The notes below the pieces were generated by a model. It saw nothing but the letters and a program-made list of their open reading frames with translations. It was not told the DNA's origin and made no database searches. 64,000 nt of DNA from an uncultured Nitrospira sp. (GTDB lineage Bacteria > Nitrospirota > Nitrospiria > Nitrospirales > Nitrospiraceae), in contig CABVRZ010000001.1 of NCBI GenBank assembly GCA_902500775.1, forward strand, positions 153,182 through 217,181, read 5' to 3'. Positions 20,001-28,621 of the stretch are shown one piece after another; within the stretch, counting starts at the first letter, position 1, and each line of letters opens with the position of its first letter. A program made the translations under genes and the position numbers.

Positions 20001-20229
20001 GCAAGTGATCGATGCCGGGGAGCTGCAGCTCAATAGGACGCGCCACCGATTCCGCCACCACTTCCGCGCTGGCACCTGGATAGTCCGCTTCGATTTGGAC
20101 CATCGGAGGCGTGATTTCCGGAAATTGAGCGATGGGTAAGTTCACCATCGCCACGACGCCCACGACGACGACAACGATGGAAAGAACCGATGCAAAGATC
20201 GGACGATCGATGAAAAAGCTGAGATTCAT
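17047..20229 (-). CDS. RND multidrug efflux permease (HAE1/AcrB family)
   Basis: A 1060-residue, full-length RND transporter, starting NLSFFIDRPIFASVLSIVVV. The periplasmic porter domains are in two repeats, and the TM4 proton-relay motif GIVVDDAIVVVENVERHM contains the paired Asp residues. It takes up amphipathic drugs or metabolites from the inner membrane or periplasm using the proton gradient. It sits in the centre of a three-gene operon with the adaptor upstream (4-base overlap, 20226-20229) and the outer-membrane factor downstream. No TetR- or MarR-type regulator is adjacent. Confidence 0.96.
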   Translation of the reverse strand: MNLSFFIDRPIFASVLSIVVVVVGVVAMVNLPIAQFPEITPPMVQIEADYPGASAEVVAESVARPIELQLPGIDHLLYFDSTSSNDGHMTIRITFEIGTNVDIAQVQTQNRQKLAEPQLPPEVVRQGVTVKKMSPDLLTVMVLQSDDPQQDALFLSNFAILRVIDNIKRLPGIGDAMVFGQQNYSMRLVLDPVRMAQLSLTPTDIANVVREQNRDFPAGTVGREPMPIATELTLPLITDGRLSDVQEFEDLIVRAMPNGSIVRLKDVARVELGAQSYGLEGRYNRKPTALLITFLSPGANALDTVRGVRAEMEKLSKIFPHGVTYDIPYDTTRFVDVSIKEVVKTLVEAMVLVVLVVYLFLQSWRATLIPVLAVPVSLIGTFAGMAALGFSINTLTLFGLVLAIGIVVDDAIVVVENVERHMENGLLPKDAAKKAMGEVAGPVIAIVLVLCAVFVPVGFLGGITGQLYKQFAITIAVSVSISGFVALTLSPALCALVLKPSHGPRRGFFGLFNRGFEWVQARYTTSVALSLKHMALSLVLCGIVVGVTASLFKVIPLSFLPEEDQGYFITIVQLPDGAAKKRTDAVIDRIEEYYHTLPGVYGTQALQGQNFVFNTRGTNTATLFAPLKNWEERKGPQDHVKALIGGAYRAFAEIPGALILAFNAPSIRGLGATGGFSVQLQDPSGGDFKRFGAAAQQFVAKARENPAIGTVSTSFRVSAPRVHAKINRERAKALGVPISEVFDTLQAYFGNLYVNDFVKFGRVYRVQTEAEPQYRSSPADINKIYVRAVNGQGQKMIPLDTVVTTTYSSGPDPVTHFNGFNTAMVLGSAAPGYSSGEALDALERAAQEVLVPQGFDIDWSGISYQERKAGTQSILAFGFGLLMVFLVLAAQYESWSVPFAVILAVPFGVFGALSSVWLLGMTNDIYFQIGLVTLIGLAAKNAILIVEFANQRYTHGLSLKDAALDAARLRFRPILMTSLAFILGVVPLAIASGAGAASRRSIGTGVLGGMIAATIFAVLFVPLFFVLIRMIGKPPAAATGAGGGSEGRDGAAAHVVPGGH

Positions 20230-21404
20230 TTCGTCGTGTCCTCGCCGCCGGCGCCTGATGGTGAAGGAGGCGTCTCACGCGGCGCAGAAGCCACCATGGT
20301 GGGCTTGACCTGAGCGCCGGGGATGACCCGCTGAAATCCATCCACAACCACACGCTCCCCCGCGCGGAGCCCGTCTTCGATGAGCCACTGGTCTCCATGC
20401 CAATCCGTCGCCTTCACGTCCCGAACCTCCACGTGATCGCTCGGATTGACGACGAACACGACCGCGCCTTTCGGTCCCTGTTGCACCGCGCGCTGTGGAA
20501 CGAGGATGGCATTCGGTTTCGACACACCGTGAAACCGCACGGTCACGAATTGCCCGGGCAACAACACCCGATCGGGGTTCGGAAACACGACTCGCGCTTG
20601 CCGGGATCCCGTTTCCGTCCGCAACCCGATATCCGCAAAATCCAAGACGCCCTCATGAGGATAGGAGCTCTTGTCCACGAAAATAGCCGTGCCCGTCAGC
20701 CTATAAATTCCGGGATGCTGAATCCGTTTGGAGAGGGTATCCCGCCGACGCTTCAGAAGAAAACTCTCCGGCGCGCTGACGATGACGTACATGGGATCGA
20801 CTTGATGAATGACCGTCAAGAGGTCTGTTTGTGCGGTCACGAGTCGACCCTGATAATATCGCGTTCGCTCGATCAACCCATCGACCGGCGCGACGATCAT
20901 GGTGTTATCGAGATCAAACTTAGCTTTGACCAAATCTCCTTTTGCGGTTTCCAACGCGGCCTTGGCGGCAAGATCTTCCGCGACGGCATCATCCACATCT
21001 TTTTGACTGACGGCGTCTTCGACGAGCAACGGCCTCACACGCGCCAGATTTTGCTTGGCTTGGACGAGCCGTGCTTCGGCTTGTGCCGCTCGCCCCTTGG
21101 CGCTTTCATACGCGGCCTTGAAGGGAACGGGATCGATCTCGTACAGGCGATCACCTTGTTTGACATCGCGCCCTTCAGAGAAGAATCGATGCTTAATGAT
21201 GCCCGTCACCTGCGGACGAATCTCAACAATGCTCGACGCCTCGGCTTCCCCGATAAATTCCGGTTCATCGGGAATGGTCTGAGTAATCACTTCAGCCACC
21301 TGCACCTCAGGAATCGGAGGAGGAGCGGACGGTCCGACCTCGCCTTTACAACCGACCAAGCCGAATAGGCCACTCACGAGAAGCATGATGGTGACGAATC
21401 TCAT
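20226..21404 (-). CDS. RND efflux periplasmic adaptor lipoprotein
   Basis: A 392-residue membrane-fusion protein. The lipoprotein signal MRFVTIMLLVSG ends in LFGLVGC (Cys about 19). The mature chain has the lipoyl half-motif EIRPQVTGIIKHRFF, an alpha-helical hairpin (RAAQAEARLVQAKQNLARV), the return strand APVDGLIERTRY and the beta-barrel region GQFVTVRFHG. It bridges permease and outer-membrane channel. It is the first gene of the operon, and the ATG at 21404 has GAGGAAC upstream. The stop overlaps the permease start by four bases. Confidence 0.94.
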   Translation of the reverse strand: MRFVTIMLLVSGLFGLVGCKGEVGPSAPPPIPEVQVAEVITQTIPDEPEFIGEAEASSIVEIRPQVTGIIKHRFFSEGRDVKQGDRLYEIDPVPFKAAYESAKGRAAQAEARLVQAKQNLARVRPLLVEDAVSQKDVDDAVAEDLAAKAALETAKGDLVKAKFDLDNTMIVAPVDGLIERTRYYQGRLVTAQTDLLTVIHQVDPMYVIVSAPESFLLKRRRDTLSKRIQHPGIYRLTGTAIFVDKSSYPHEGVLDFADIGLRTETGSRQARVVFPNPDRVLLPGQFVTVRFHGVSKPNAILVPQRAVQQGPKGAVVFVVNPSDHVEVRDVKATDWHGDQWLIEDGLRAGERVVVDGFQRVIPGAQVKPTMVASAPRETPPSPSGAGGEDTTK

Positions 21405-21533
21405 CGGATGTTCCTCAAGTCGACAGGTGGATCTCAAACCGCGAAGGAATCTTAGTCATCGTCACCGTACCGCGTCAAGCAAGGAACATCGCCGTCGACC
21501 TGCTCCATCTCGCTTTTCTGGTTCCGTGTTACG

Positions 21534-21566
21534 TTGAGCCCGTTCGGAACAAGCGCGTCGGCTCAA
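21534..21566. terminator. Inverted repeat between NmrA gene and RND operon
   Basis: TTGAGCC and GGCTCAA form 7-bp arms around a 19-base loop just beyond the stop of the NmrA-like gene (21579, minus strand) and upstream of the efflux operon. It could end NmrA transcription, but there is no clear U-tract, so the call is tentative. Confidence 0.3.
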
Positions 21567-21578
21567 TACGCAGGACGT

Positions 21579-22325
21579 CTACGGCTGACTGTTCAGCCAA
21601 TCTTCAAAACGTGTCGCACCCGCGTGATGCTCGCCGATAGGCACCAAGGATTGCTCATTCAGTCTTCCGCCAAAATAGGGTGCCTCGGAATCCATGACCA
21701 TGCGGCAAGACCTCTGCGTGATCGTGAAAAGACGTTGTGCCACGTCGGGTAGACGAAATACTTCTGGTCCGGCCAAATTGACAATGCCATTGGCGGGCAT
21801 GCTCACCACTATGTCAGCCAAAGCTGCGATAACGTCGTCGACCGCAATCGGCTGAAACAGAACCGGGGCAAGCCGAACGGTCTGGTTGATCGTGCTGACG
21901 TCGATGATGGTGTTGATGAACTCAAAAAACTGGGTGGCGCGAAGGATCGTGTACGGCACTCGTCCGGCTTGGATGAGTTGCTCTTGAGCCACCTTTGCAC
22001 GCATGTAGCCGTTGTCCGTCATGCGATCGGCACCGACGACCGACAACATAATGTGATGGTGGATCCCCGCCTCCAGTTCGGCCGAAAGGAGATTTCGCGT
22101 CGTGGTTTCAAAAAAGTTTATGGCGGTTGCAGCCTCGAAGGACGGTGGATTGGTCACGTCGACGACCACGTGCGCATCCGTCAACACGGCTGCCACTCCT
22201 TCTCCGGTGAACGCATCCATACCGGTCGCCCGCGATGCCGAGATGGCGTGATGTCCCTGCTCGTTGAGCTTCGGAACAAGTTTGGTCCCGACGACTCCAC
22301 GACCACCGACCACGACTATATTCAT
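21579..22325 (-). CDS. NmrA-like NAD(P)-binding protein
   Basis: A 248-residue atypical SDR. MNIVVVGGRGVVGTKLVPKL is the Rossmann dinucleotide loop (GGRGVVG), and the family core HHIMLSVVGADR and YTILRATQFFEF are typical of NmrA/ycf39-type proteins that lack the canonical YxxxK. They sense or use NADP(H). The ATG at 22325 starts directly at strand one. It is adjacent to the cupin gene, within the first of two stress clusters; the paralogue of the second cluster is at 33868-34725. Confidence 0.85.
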   Translation of the reverse strand: MNIVVVGGRGVVGTKLVPKLNEQGHHAISASRATGMDAFTGEGVAAVLTDAHVVVDVTNPPSFEAATAINFFETTTRNLLSAELEAGIHHHIMLSVVGADRMTDNGYMRAKVAQEQLIQAGRVPYTILRATQFFEFINTIIDVSTINQTVRLAPVLFQPIAVDDVIAALADIVVSMPANGIVNLAGPEVFRLPDVAQRLFTITQRSCRMVMDSEAPYFGGRLNEQSLVPIGEHHAGATRFEDWLNSQP

Positions 22326-22374
22326 GGACGCTCTTCGCTCCTGATCGTACAAGAACTCGATTCGTCGCGCATCG

Positions 22375-22767
22375 CTATTGCTCCGGCACCAAGAGCGGCG
22401 CATCCTTCTGCTTCACGAAGAACACCAAAAACTTCGCAGGCTTGGTCTTGCTCGCGTTCCGTCCCCCCACATGCACATCGTTCGGACCTTCATAGAAGGT
22501 CTGTCCCGCCTTCAACGTGACCGGCGGACGGCCGTCCACCTGCATGATGATCGACCCCTCCAGCACGTAGATAAAGACCTCCGCATTATGGCGGTGCGCC
22601 GGGTCACTGGCTCCCGGAGGATACTCGACCGTAATCATCACGGCTTCCTTGCCTGGTATGCCGGTAAGATCTTGTGCTGTCAGCGGCGTCACCTTCGTTT
22701 GTTGGGCAAACAGCGGCGTGCACAGAAGAAACCAAAGACTCACGGACAACAAAAATGTTTTCATCAT
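22375..22767 (-). CDS. Secreted cupin-domain protein
   Basis: A protein of about 130 residues with a Sec signal peptide (TFLLSVSLWFLLCTPLFAQQ, cleaved after AQ). The single cupin barrel includes the metal-binding block PAHRHNAEVFIYVLEGSI (two His and a Glu) and a second block PNDVHVGGRNAS. It is expected in the periplasm. The ATG at 22767 has AAGGATGGGA upstream; a further ATG at 22773 in frame adds two residues. It may bind or oxidise a small molecule, and no substrate can be named. Confidence 0.85.
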   Translation of the reverse strand: MMKTFLLSVSLWFLLCTPLFAQQTKVTPLTAQDLTGIPGKEAVMITVEYPPGASDPAHRHNAEVFIYVLEGSIIMQVDGRPPVTLKAGQTFYEGPNDVHVGGRNASKTKPAKFLVFFVKQKDAPLLVPEQ

Positions 22768-22779
22768 TCCCATCCTTAT

Positions 22780-23094
22780 CTACGCGTAACATGATTCGAA
22801 CAGCCTGAGATCGCCCCCATGCATCTTCGCTTCCCGCATGATCAACCACTGCCCTTCGAAAGGCCGAGCGCAATATTTCAGGCGGTTGCGCGCTCCGGAA
22901 ACGGCATACGTCCCATCCACGAGGAAGTGGGGCACGGATCGAATCCCCATCTGATGGCCGACCACTTCTTCCGCCTTCAACTCGACATCCCTTGTTGCGG
23001 TCGCCATGTTCGTATACTTGCCTGGGCGCATGCTCCCTGTGATGACCACAATACACATCGCATTCGTCATCTGCGCTGCGCCCGTTTGATTCAT
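22780..23094 (-). pseudogene. Chimeric remnant: FMN-reductase start joined to DsbA/FrnE end
   Basis: An open frame of 104 codons that matches two unrelated families. Residues 14-33 (IVVITGSMRPGKYTNMATA) are the start of an NADPH-dependent FMN reductase with its phosphate-binding GSxRPGxYT loop. From about residue 37 (VELKAEEVVGHQMGIRSVP) the sequence follows the C-terminal third of a DsbA/FrnE-type oxidoreductase, closely resembling the intact gene at 32218-32868 (VEVKAEEAVGRKLGIRGVP). The catalytic CxxC part of DsbA and most of the reductase are absent. It is best read as the scar of a deletion joining two neighbouring genes; a functional fusion is unlikely. Confidence 0.6.
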
Positions 23095-23114
23095 GACGCG
23101 ACATCCGATCTTTC

Positions 23115-23732
23115 TTATGGAGCGCTGGTTTTAGCCCGGACACACTCGACATCAAGCAGAATCGTCACCTCATCACCGACGATCATTCCACCGTTATCCA
23201 AGGTTTTGTTGAATTGGATGCCGAATTCCTGGCGATTGATTCGACCGCTTGCCGTGAACCCCGCTCGACTATTCCCTCCTGGATCCTTGGTCACGCCGAT
23301 GAACCGTCCGATCAGTGTGACTTCCTTCGTCACCCCATGGAGGGTGAAATCACCCATCGCGGTAAAGGTATCACCCGTTTTGCGATAACTCTTCAGCTTG
23401 TAAGTCATCGTCGGATATTTCTCCACATCGAGAAAATCCGGGCTGCGCAAATGACTATCGCGTTTCTCATGCAGGGTATTGATCGTGGCGGCTTTGATCG
23501 TCGCTTCGACGGTCTTCACATGTTTGCTGTCAGGATCCAGCTCGACGAATCCCGACACATCAGTGAATTGGCCGCGGACATTCGAGACCGTCATATGAGG
23601 AATGCTGAACCCGATGGCCGAATGTTCCGCGTCGATCTCGTACCGTTTCATCTCGGCCCCCGCAACTCCGGAGGTCAAGACGAACGCACAGACCACCCCC
23701 AAAACCCATAGATGCAGCTTACGAATGATCAT
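23115..23732 (-). CDS. YceI-family periplasmic protein
   Basis: A 205-residue protein with a signal peptide (LWVLGVVCAFVLTSGVAGAE) followed by the YceI lipocalin-like barrel: YEIDAEHSAIGFSIPHM at its start, and HLRSPDFLDVEKYPTM and FTLHGVTKEVTL as conserved core blocks. YceI proteins bind isoprenoid or other long hydrophobic ligands in the periplasm and respond to base or osmotic stress. The ATG at 23732 has AGAGGAG upstream. It sits between the DsbA remnant and pirin. Confidence 0.92.
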   Translation of the reverse strand: MIIRKLHLWVLGVVCAFVLTSGVAGAEMKRYEIDAEHSAIGFSIPHMTVSNVRGQFTDVSGFVELDPDSKHVKTVEATIKAATINTLHEKRDSHLRSPDFLDVEKYPTMTYKLKSYRKTGDTFTAMGDFTLHGVTKEVTLIGRFIGVTKDPGGNSRAGFTASGRINRQEFGIQFNKTLDNGGMIVGDEVTILLDVECVRAKTSAP

Positions 23733-23851
23733 CGATCGTTCTCCTCTCGTGAAGCTCGTCCCACGAGCCCCATGTCACGTGATAGTCAGCTAACCGCTGT
23801 CTGTCTCTTCTGCGATGGCGTCGTCACTGAATCACTTGCCGGACGATTAAT

Positions 23852-24721
23852 TCAGTGGAGGCGTCCCATTCGACCAGCGCGGTAATCGGCCTCAGCCTGT
23901 GAGAGTTCCTCTTCGGTATTCATCACAAAAGGACCGGCCCAGGCCGTCGGCTCATTGATCGGCTTGCCGCTCAGAACCAGAAGCGCGGCATCCTCTTTGA
24001 CATCAATACTGATGTGCTCTCCGGTCATCCCGTACAGCGCGAACCCCGCTTCACCAACGAGCTGAGACTGGTTCAAGATCACTGATCCTCTCCGGACAAA
24101 AAGCCCGGTGTGGTAATCGAGCGGCAAACGGATCTCCACATGATGATTCGCCCGTAGCTCTAGATCATACAGATGGATGGGCGTGAAGGTCTTTGCCGGT
24201 CCTTTAACGCCATGAAACTCCCCGGCGATGATCCGTACAGAACCGGCTCCATCGGCGAGATACGCCACTGGAATGTGCGCATGTAATAACGTTTGATAGC
24301 GAGGAGACGCCATTTTCGACGCGGCTGGAAGATTCACCCACAATTGAATCATTTCCAGCAAGCCTCCCTGCCGTGCAAACTCGGGATCATGCTTCTCTTC
24401 GTGCACGACTCCTGAAGCCGCCGTCATCCATTGAACGTCACCAGGACCGATCTGCCCGTGGTTGCCCGCTGAATCCCTATGGACCAACCGGCCTCGATAC
24501 ACGATGGTCACGGTCTCAAACCCCCGATGCGGATGTTCCCCAACTCCTGGCTGTCGGTCGGACGGCGGGAACTCCATGGGACCGGCATAATCCATCAAGA
24601 GAAACGGATCGAGACGATTGCCCATGTTGTCGTCTGAAAAGATGGTCCGCACTGGGAAGCCGTCGCCGACCCAGTGACGCTGCTCGGATTGATGAACGCT
24701 GAGAAGGTTCTTTAATGCCAT
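23852..24721 (-). CDS. Pirin family protein
   Basis: A 289-residue bicupin. The N-terminal cupin has DPFLLMDYAGP and the metal-ligand block GEHPHRGFETVTIVY, with further ligands at VHRDSAGNHG and VVHEEKHDPEF. The C-terminal cupin contains VEIRLPLDYHTGLFV. Pirins are iron proteins acting as quercetinases or redox sensors. The ATG at 24721 gives the standard pirin beginning; five more residues are possible from 24736. It has a close paralogue at 32903-33784 in the second stress cluster. Confidence 0.92.
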   Translation of the reverse strand: MALKNLLSVHQSEQRHWVGDGFPVRTIFSDDNMGNRLDPFLLMDYAGPMEFPPSDRQPGVGEHPHRGFETVTIVYRGRLVHRDSAGNHGQIGPGDVQWMTAASGVVHEEKHDPEFARQGGLLEMIQLWVNLPAASKMASPRYQTLLHAHIPVAYLADGAGSVRIIAGEFHGVKGPAKTFTPIHLYDLELRANHHVEIRLPLDYHTGLFVRRGSVILNQSQLVGEAGFALYGMTGEHISIDVKEDAALLVLSGKPINEPTAWAGPFVMNTEEELSQAEADYRAGRMGRLH

Positions 24722-24793
24722 AGCCCTGCTCTTCACATCGAGGATTGATGACGCGCTCCATGCCGTTCGCTGCGATCAGCACGATGTGCTTGT

Positions 24794-24834
24794 TTCGGAT
24801 CCTGTGCGTGCCCCTGCAACACACAGGATCCGAA
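24794..24834. terminator. Perfect 13-bp hairpin after isochorismatase-like gene
   Basis: TTCGGATCCTGTG and CACAGGATCCGAA are exact inverted repeats with a 15-base loop. They lie seven bases beyond the stop of the isochorismatase-like gene (24841, minus strand) and upstream of pirin. The stem is strong but no U-run follows on the minus strand. It is a likely terminator or mRNA-stabilising hairpin. Confidence 0.6.
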
Positions 24835-24840
24835 GAAGAA

Positions 24841-25545
24841 CTACTTGGCGCGCGCTTTCTGAATGGATTCCTTCGTCACACCGATGACGCCGCCTTCATC
24901 GCTGTCGCTTTCACGATCGTACGAGAACTGAATGCCGGCGGTACCGCCGGTCTGAATAAAGAGATCCATGAAGGCCGGCACGGTCTCCTTACGCTGCCAG
25001 TCCCGTTGTAATTCGCACAACAACTGCACCCAGGTGATCGGCTTGGCACCCGCCTGTTCCATCCGCCGCAACGCCGCCTCGTGCGCAGACACCGAGGTGC
25101 CACCCACGGCATCCACCACGAGATAGACGTCGTAGCCCTCATGCAACGCGTCTAATGCAGGGAAGGTCAGGCAGGCTTCGGTCCACAATGCGGTCATGAT
25201 CAGTTTCTTACGGCCGGTTGCTTTGACCGCTTTGACAAACTCGACATCCTCCCAAGAATTGATCGACGTACGATCATAGGTCGGGAGATCCTTGAGCACC
25301 TTGCGAAGCTGAGGAATGGGAGGCTTGTTCAGGCCGGTCTTCACATTCACCGTTGAATGGATGACCGGCAAGCCATAGGCCAGACCGATCTTCGCGACTC
25401 CAACGATGTTATTAATCATCAACTGCCGGTCCATGGACGCAATGGAATTGACCTGCACCGGCTGATAATCGATGATAATGAGCGCCGAATTTTTCGGCGT
25501 CAGCAACTGGTCTCCGACTTGATCACGAATCGGTTCACTCGCCAT
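24841..25545 (-). CDS. Isochorismatase-like hydrolase (YcaC-type)
   Basis: A 234-residue isochorismatase-fold protein. The catalytic Asp is in ALIIIDYQPVQ, the Lys lies in the middle region, and the nucleophilic Cys is in MTALWTEACLTF, with the cis-peptide-type sequence before it. The C-terminal extension is Asp/Glu-rich and unlike other members. These are cysteine hydrolases acting on amides such as nicotinamide or carbamoyl compounds. The ATG at 25545 has AAGGAG upstream. It is tandem to a second, diverged paralogue. Confidence 0.88.
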   Translation of the reverse strand: MASEPIRDQVGDQLLTPKNSALIIIDYQPVQVNSIASMDRQLMINNIVGVAKIGLAYGLPVIHSTVNVKTGLNKPPIPQLRKVLKDLPTYDRTSINSWEDVEFVKAVKATGRKKLIMTALWTEACLTFPALDALHEGYDVYLVVDAVGGTSVSAHEAALRRMEQAGAKPITWVQLLCELQRDWQRKETVPAFMDLFIQTGGTAGIQFSYDRESDSDEGGVIGVTKESIQKARAK

Positions 25546-25608
25546 GGTATATGCTCCTTCTGAATGAGTTAATGAGTTGATAGGTGCAGGAAATAGATCT
25601 CCTTACAC

Positions 25609-26283
25609 TTACCGTTTTGAATCCAAGACTTCGTGGTTGATGGCAACTTCTTGTGCCTTCCCATAGCTCTCGATCAACAGCTGATAGGGTGGGAAAACTG
25701 CGCTGTAGGCTTCTGCCCAGGCAGACGCATCGGGACGACTCCAGGTTTTCTGTAGTTCGGAGCACACGGCTGCGGTATCGACGGGCACCACACCGGCCTG
25801 GACGATGCGGGCTAACGTGATTTCCTGCGCCATCTTGGAATAGGTCCCGCTGGCGTCGACGACGGCAAAAACCTTGTAGCCGGCATGGACGGCACAGATG
25901 CTGGGAAACGCCAGGCACACGCTGGTAATCGTGCCGGCGATGATCAAGGTCTTGCGACCGGTCGCTTCAACGGCCGCGACGAAATCAGGGTTATCCCAGG
26001 CATTGATCTGCCCGCGTCTGGCTATGTATTGCGCATGTGGCGCGAACTTATGAATCTCGGGAATCAGCGGTCCGTTCGGTCCTTGCGGCACTGACGCAGT
26101 CGTGATCACAGGGATTTTGGCCAACGTCGCAACCTTGGCCAGCGTGACGACGTTCGCACGGAGATCGGGCACCTGAAGATCTTTGACCGTTTGAAAGAGC
26201 CCGCTCTGATGATCGATCAGCAACATGGCCGCATCGTTCGGATCAATCATTCCTGGAATCTGTGGAGCTTTTGCTTGACTCAT
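25609..26283 (-). CDS. Isochorismatase-like hydrolase, second copy
   Basis: A 224-residue isochorismatase-fold protein. The Asp is in [13 protein letters not shown], the Cys in [14 protein letters not shown], and the YcaC-type [13 protein letters not shown] segment follows. The ATG at 26283 has the strong site AGGAGG, so the longer frame opening at 26427 is not used. Together with the next gene it forms a tandem pair of related but clearly diverged enzymes, probably co-transcribed. The substrates are unknown. Confidence 0.88.
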   Translation of the reverse strand: MSQAKAPQIPGMIDPNDAAMLLIDHQSGLFQTVKDLQVPDLRANVVTLAKVATLAKIPVITTASVPQGPNGPLIPEIHKFAPHAQYIARRGQINAWDNPDFVAAVEATGRKTLIIAGTITSVCLAFPSICAVHAGYKVFAVVDASGTYSKMAQEITLARIVQAGVVPVDTAAVCSELQKTWSRPDASAWAEAYSAVFPPYQLLIESYGKAQEVAINHEVLDSKR

Positions 26284-26659
26284 GGCTAGACCTCCTAGAC
26301 CTTTAACCGTTAAATATGTGATGCCAGGATCAATGGTCCTGACACGCTGACTAATCATGATAAGTTGGTATAGCAATTTGATTGCCAGCCACTCACACGG
26401 AACTGATTGCATCTCTCCATCGCTCAACTAACTACGTGATAAGAAAGCACAATGTGACTGAGACAAGTGCGAAAGGAGAGGACTTCTTGGAAGAATCACT
26501 CACACCTCGCGAGTGGTCGACGCCATATACGGCGCCGATATGCGGTCTCGTGCCGATTCTTCATCGGCACAACATTCGTGGGTTTGTGAAAAACAATCCG
26601 GTCGAGCGAGAGCGCAGGATGTTCACCGCATGAGCATCCTGTCAGGACATCGCGCACAG
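26284..26659. other. Intergenic stretch, no gene seen
   Basis: About 376 bases upstream of the tandem isochorismatase genes. It should contain their promoter, but no convincing -35/-10 pair or operator could be picked out. The short frames here lack ribosome sites and recognisable content. Confidence 0.5.
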
Positions 26660-26804
26660 GTTCTAGCAGTCTACTGAAAAACTCAAGATGTGTGCTTCGA
26701 CAAGCTCAGCACGAACGGAACACCTCAATAATTTCAATGGCTGCCCCGTTCGTCCTGAGGCTCTCGAAGGATGAACGAAGGGGTTTTCAGCTGACTGCTA
26801 GAAC
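26660..26804. repeat. Repeat family A, copy 1 (inverted-repeat element)
   Basis: An element of about 145 bases with near-perfect terminal inverted repeats: GTTCTAGCAGTCTACTGAAAA at one end and its complement, with two differences, at the other. An inner imperfect dyad is built on TTCGACAAGCTCAGCACGAACGG-like arms. The right end contains the stop codon of the porin gene (26798). A second copy in opposite orientation lies at 30394-30530. It has no coding capacity and resembles a MITE or a large bidirectional hairpin. Confidence 0.8.
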
Positions 26805-28456
26805 ATGTACGTCATCCAGGTGGTGAAGTAATCGACATCCTTGTCCGGGGGTGTCTCCTGAAAGAAGGTCCCGGAAAAGAAATGAACGTAGCCCGCCAGG
26901 AGTGTCAGGTGGCTGGTGGCTCTCCATGTGACGGTCACGGCCGGTGAATTACCCACGTAGAGACTCTGGCTCTGCTGCCCGGATCGAAACGGGGCGCCTG
27001 AAATACGATAGACGGCGTCATCCGGGCTCTGCCGCCACCAGAATCCCCAATCCGCTGTGGCGGTCAAGCTTTCGGTGAGATGCACATCCAAGAATGGATG
27101 CAGATGCATGACGTTCTGAGGGCCAGCAGGATCCTGAAGATTAAAGAAGGCTCCCGTGGGAAACAGCGGATTGTAGGTCTGCAAGTTGGCCGACTTCGGA
27201 TCACGATCGCCGCTGGTGATATCAGCCGCCAAGCCGAGACGAGGGCGAAGCGGCAATCTGTCGAAATTATAGTACGTAGCTGTTGCCACGGCCCACGCCT
27301 GAATGGTGCCTGATCCGAACGAACCGAATTGCCAAAGAAACTCAAAGTTGTACTCCCAGGGCAGCGGCTGTCCCCACAGACGCGTCCCAAGCGTATGCCG
27401 AAGCTCGTAGGCGGTGCCCTGGTCGAAGCGACCTTCTTGATCCTCGAATCCGAGATAGTACAGATCGACATGCCCATCAGGTAAGAATGCCAGTGGATGG
27501 ACGGCATAGAGGCCCCAGAGGGTGCGATTCGAGTCGGATGAATTATCGAACACATTCGGTTGATTGCGGACCGGCTTGGAGAAGAATCCATCCACCGACC
27601 ACTCACCGACTCGCAGCAAGAATCGCGCGGCGTCGAACGAGCGGCGTAACGTCTGAGCCCCCCGCACATCGATCAGCCTTCGACCGCCGTAGGTCATCTC
27701 CTGCCGTCCCACCCGCCATGTCAGCGTATCGGTATTCCCGAGCGGCAACACGATATCTACAAAGGCTTGATGGACATCAAACGAATCCTTATCGATGTCC
27801 GGGCGCGGCCCGCCGATGCGCCCACTTTCGATTCCGCTCCACATCTCTCCGAAAAAACGGACCCTCGACCCCACATGCAGATCCGCATGCAACATATAGC
27901 GCTGAAGCGCATAGTCATTCTTCCCATCGTGATTGGCGGGTGCGCTGCCTAAACTCTCGTTCCGAAAAAACTCATATCGGATCCGCGCCTCGCCTCCGAT
28001 AGAAAGGTACACATCGTCCCGACCACCGAACGGAATATATTTAATGGGGTCCCAAAAATCAGTCCGACGCGTAGGATCTTTCAGATAACTCCAATCTTCG
28101 TCGTAGCGAAGCGGTTTGTACGGAGTCGGTCCCATGGTCCCGCCCCCCAAGATACCGAAGCCGATATCAACGACCCGGTTCGTAGCGCTCATGGTCGTCT
28201 CACGAGGAGAACCTTCGGACCGTGTAGGTTGCGATCTCCCAGGTTCCTGCGGCGACGGCATGATGGACTCGGCTGAATCAGCCGTGTCTTCCTGTTGTGG
28301 TTTCTGAGTCGTCAGTGGTACCGACGACGGTGTTTGCGCCCACAAAAGATCAATCGGTGCCGCCAGCAGAGCACCCACGACCAAGCAGGCTGGGAGAAAT
28401 AACAACGAACCGCTTGTTCTACACATCTGAGTCAGACGACCCATCCGAAAAACCAT
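26798..28456 (-). CDS. Outer-membrane porin, alginate-export (AlgE-like) family
   Basis: A protein of about 552 residues. The signal-like segment (LLFLPACLVVGALLAAPIDLLWAQ) is followed by a Pro/Ser/Thr-rich linker. The family blocks then follow: KPLRYDEDWSYLKD, RTDFWDPIKYIP and VYLSIGGEARIRYEF. The rest alternates aromatic beta-strands up to a C-terminal strand ending in aromatic TYMF, as expected of a beta-barrel. It would let a polysaccharide or small solute cross the outer membrane. The start is uncertain (ATG at 28456 or 28444; the frame opens at 28591) because no ribosome site is clear. It is co-oriented with the sigma-54 regulator upstream. Confidence 0.8.
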   Translation of the reverse strand: MVFRMGRLTQMCRTSGSLLFLPACLVVGALLAAPIDLLWAQTPSSVPLTTQKPQQEDTADSAESIMPSPQEPGRSQPTRSEGSPRETTMSATNRVVDIGFGILGGGTMGPTPYKPLRYDEDWSYLKDPTRRTDFWDPIKYIPFGGRDDVYLSIGGEARIRYEFFRNESLGSAPANHDGKNDYALQRYMLHADLHVGSRVRFFGEMWSGIESGRIGGPRPDIDKDSFDVHQAFVDIVLPLGNTDTLTWRVGRQEMTYGGRRLIDVRGAQTLRRSFDAARFLLRVGEWSVDGFFSKPVRNQPNVFDNSSDSNRTLWGLYAVHPLAFLPDGHVDLYYLGFEDQEGRFDQGTAYELRHTLGTRLWGQPLPWEYNFEFLWQFGSFGSGTIQAWAVATATYYNFDRLPLRPRLGLAADITSGDRDPKSANLQTYNPLFPTGAFFNLQDPAGPQNVMHLHPFLDVHLTESLTATADWGFWWRQSPDDAVYRISGAPFRSGQQSQSLYVGNSPAVTVTWRATSHLTLLAGYVHFFSGTFFQETPPDKDVDYFTTWMTYMF

Positions 28457-28621
28457 TTCACCGTTTGCGGCAACCAGAGCATTCCCCGCATGATCGTCGC
28501 TGCGCAATACTTCCCACACGCATGTCTTGTAGGTTGTGAATCGACTGCCTTGACGGAGCCGGAGCGTCTCGGCTAAAGCGGCGCACAACACGATGCCGTC
28601 GGCACGCCGATGAGCAGTCGG

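Noticed and set aside
26382-26633. An 83-residue plus-strand frame
   Set aside because: It has no ribosome site, hydrophilic random-like composition and no recognisable motif; treated as intergenic.
28585-28605. A sigma-54 promoter before the porin gene
   Set aside because: The minus-strand match keeps only the GG and GC positions (CGGCGTG-N4-CGGCA) and lies far from the likely start; it is too weak.
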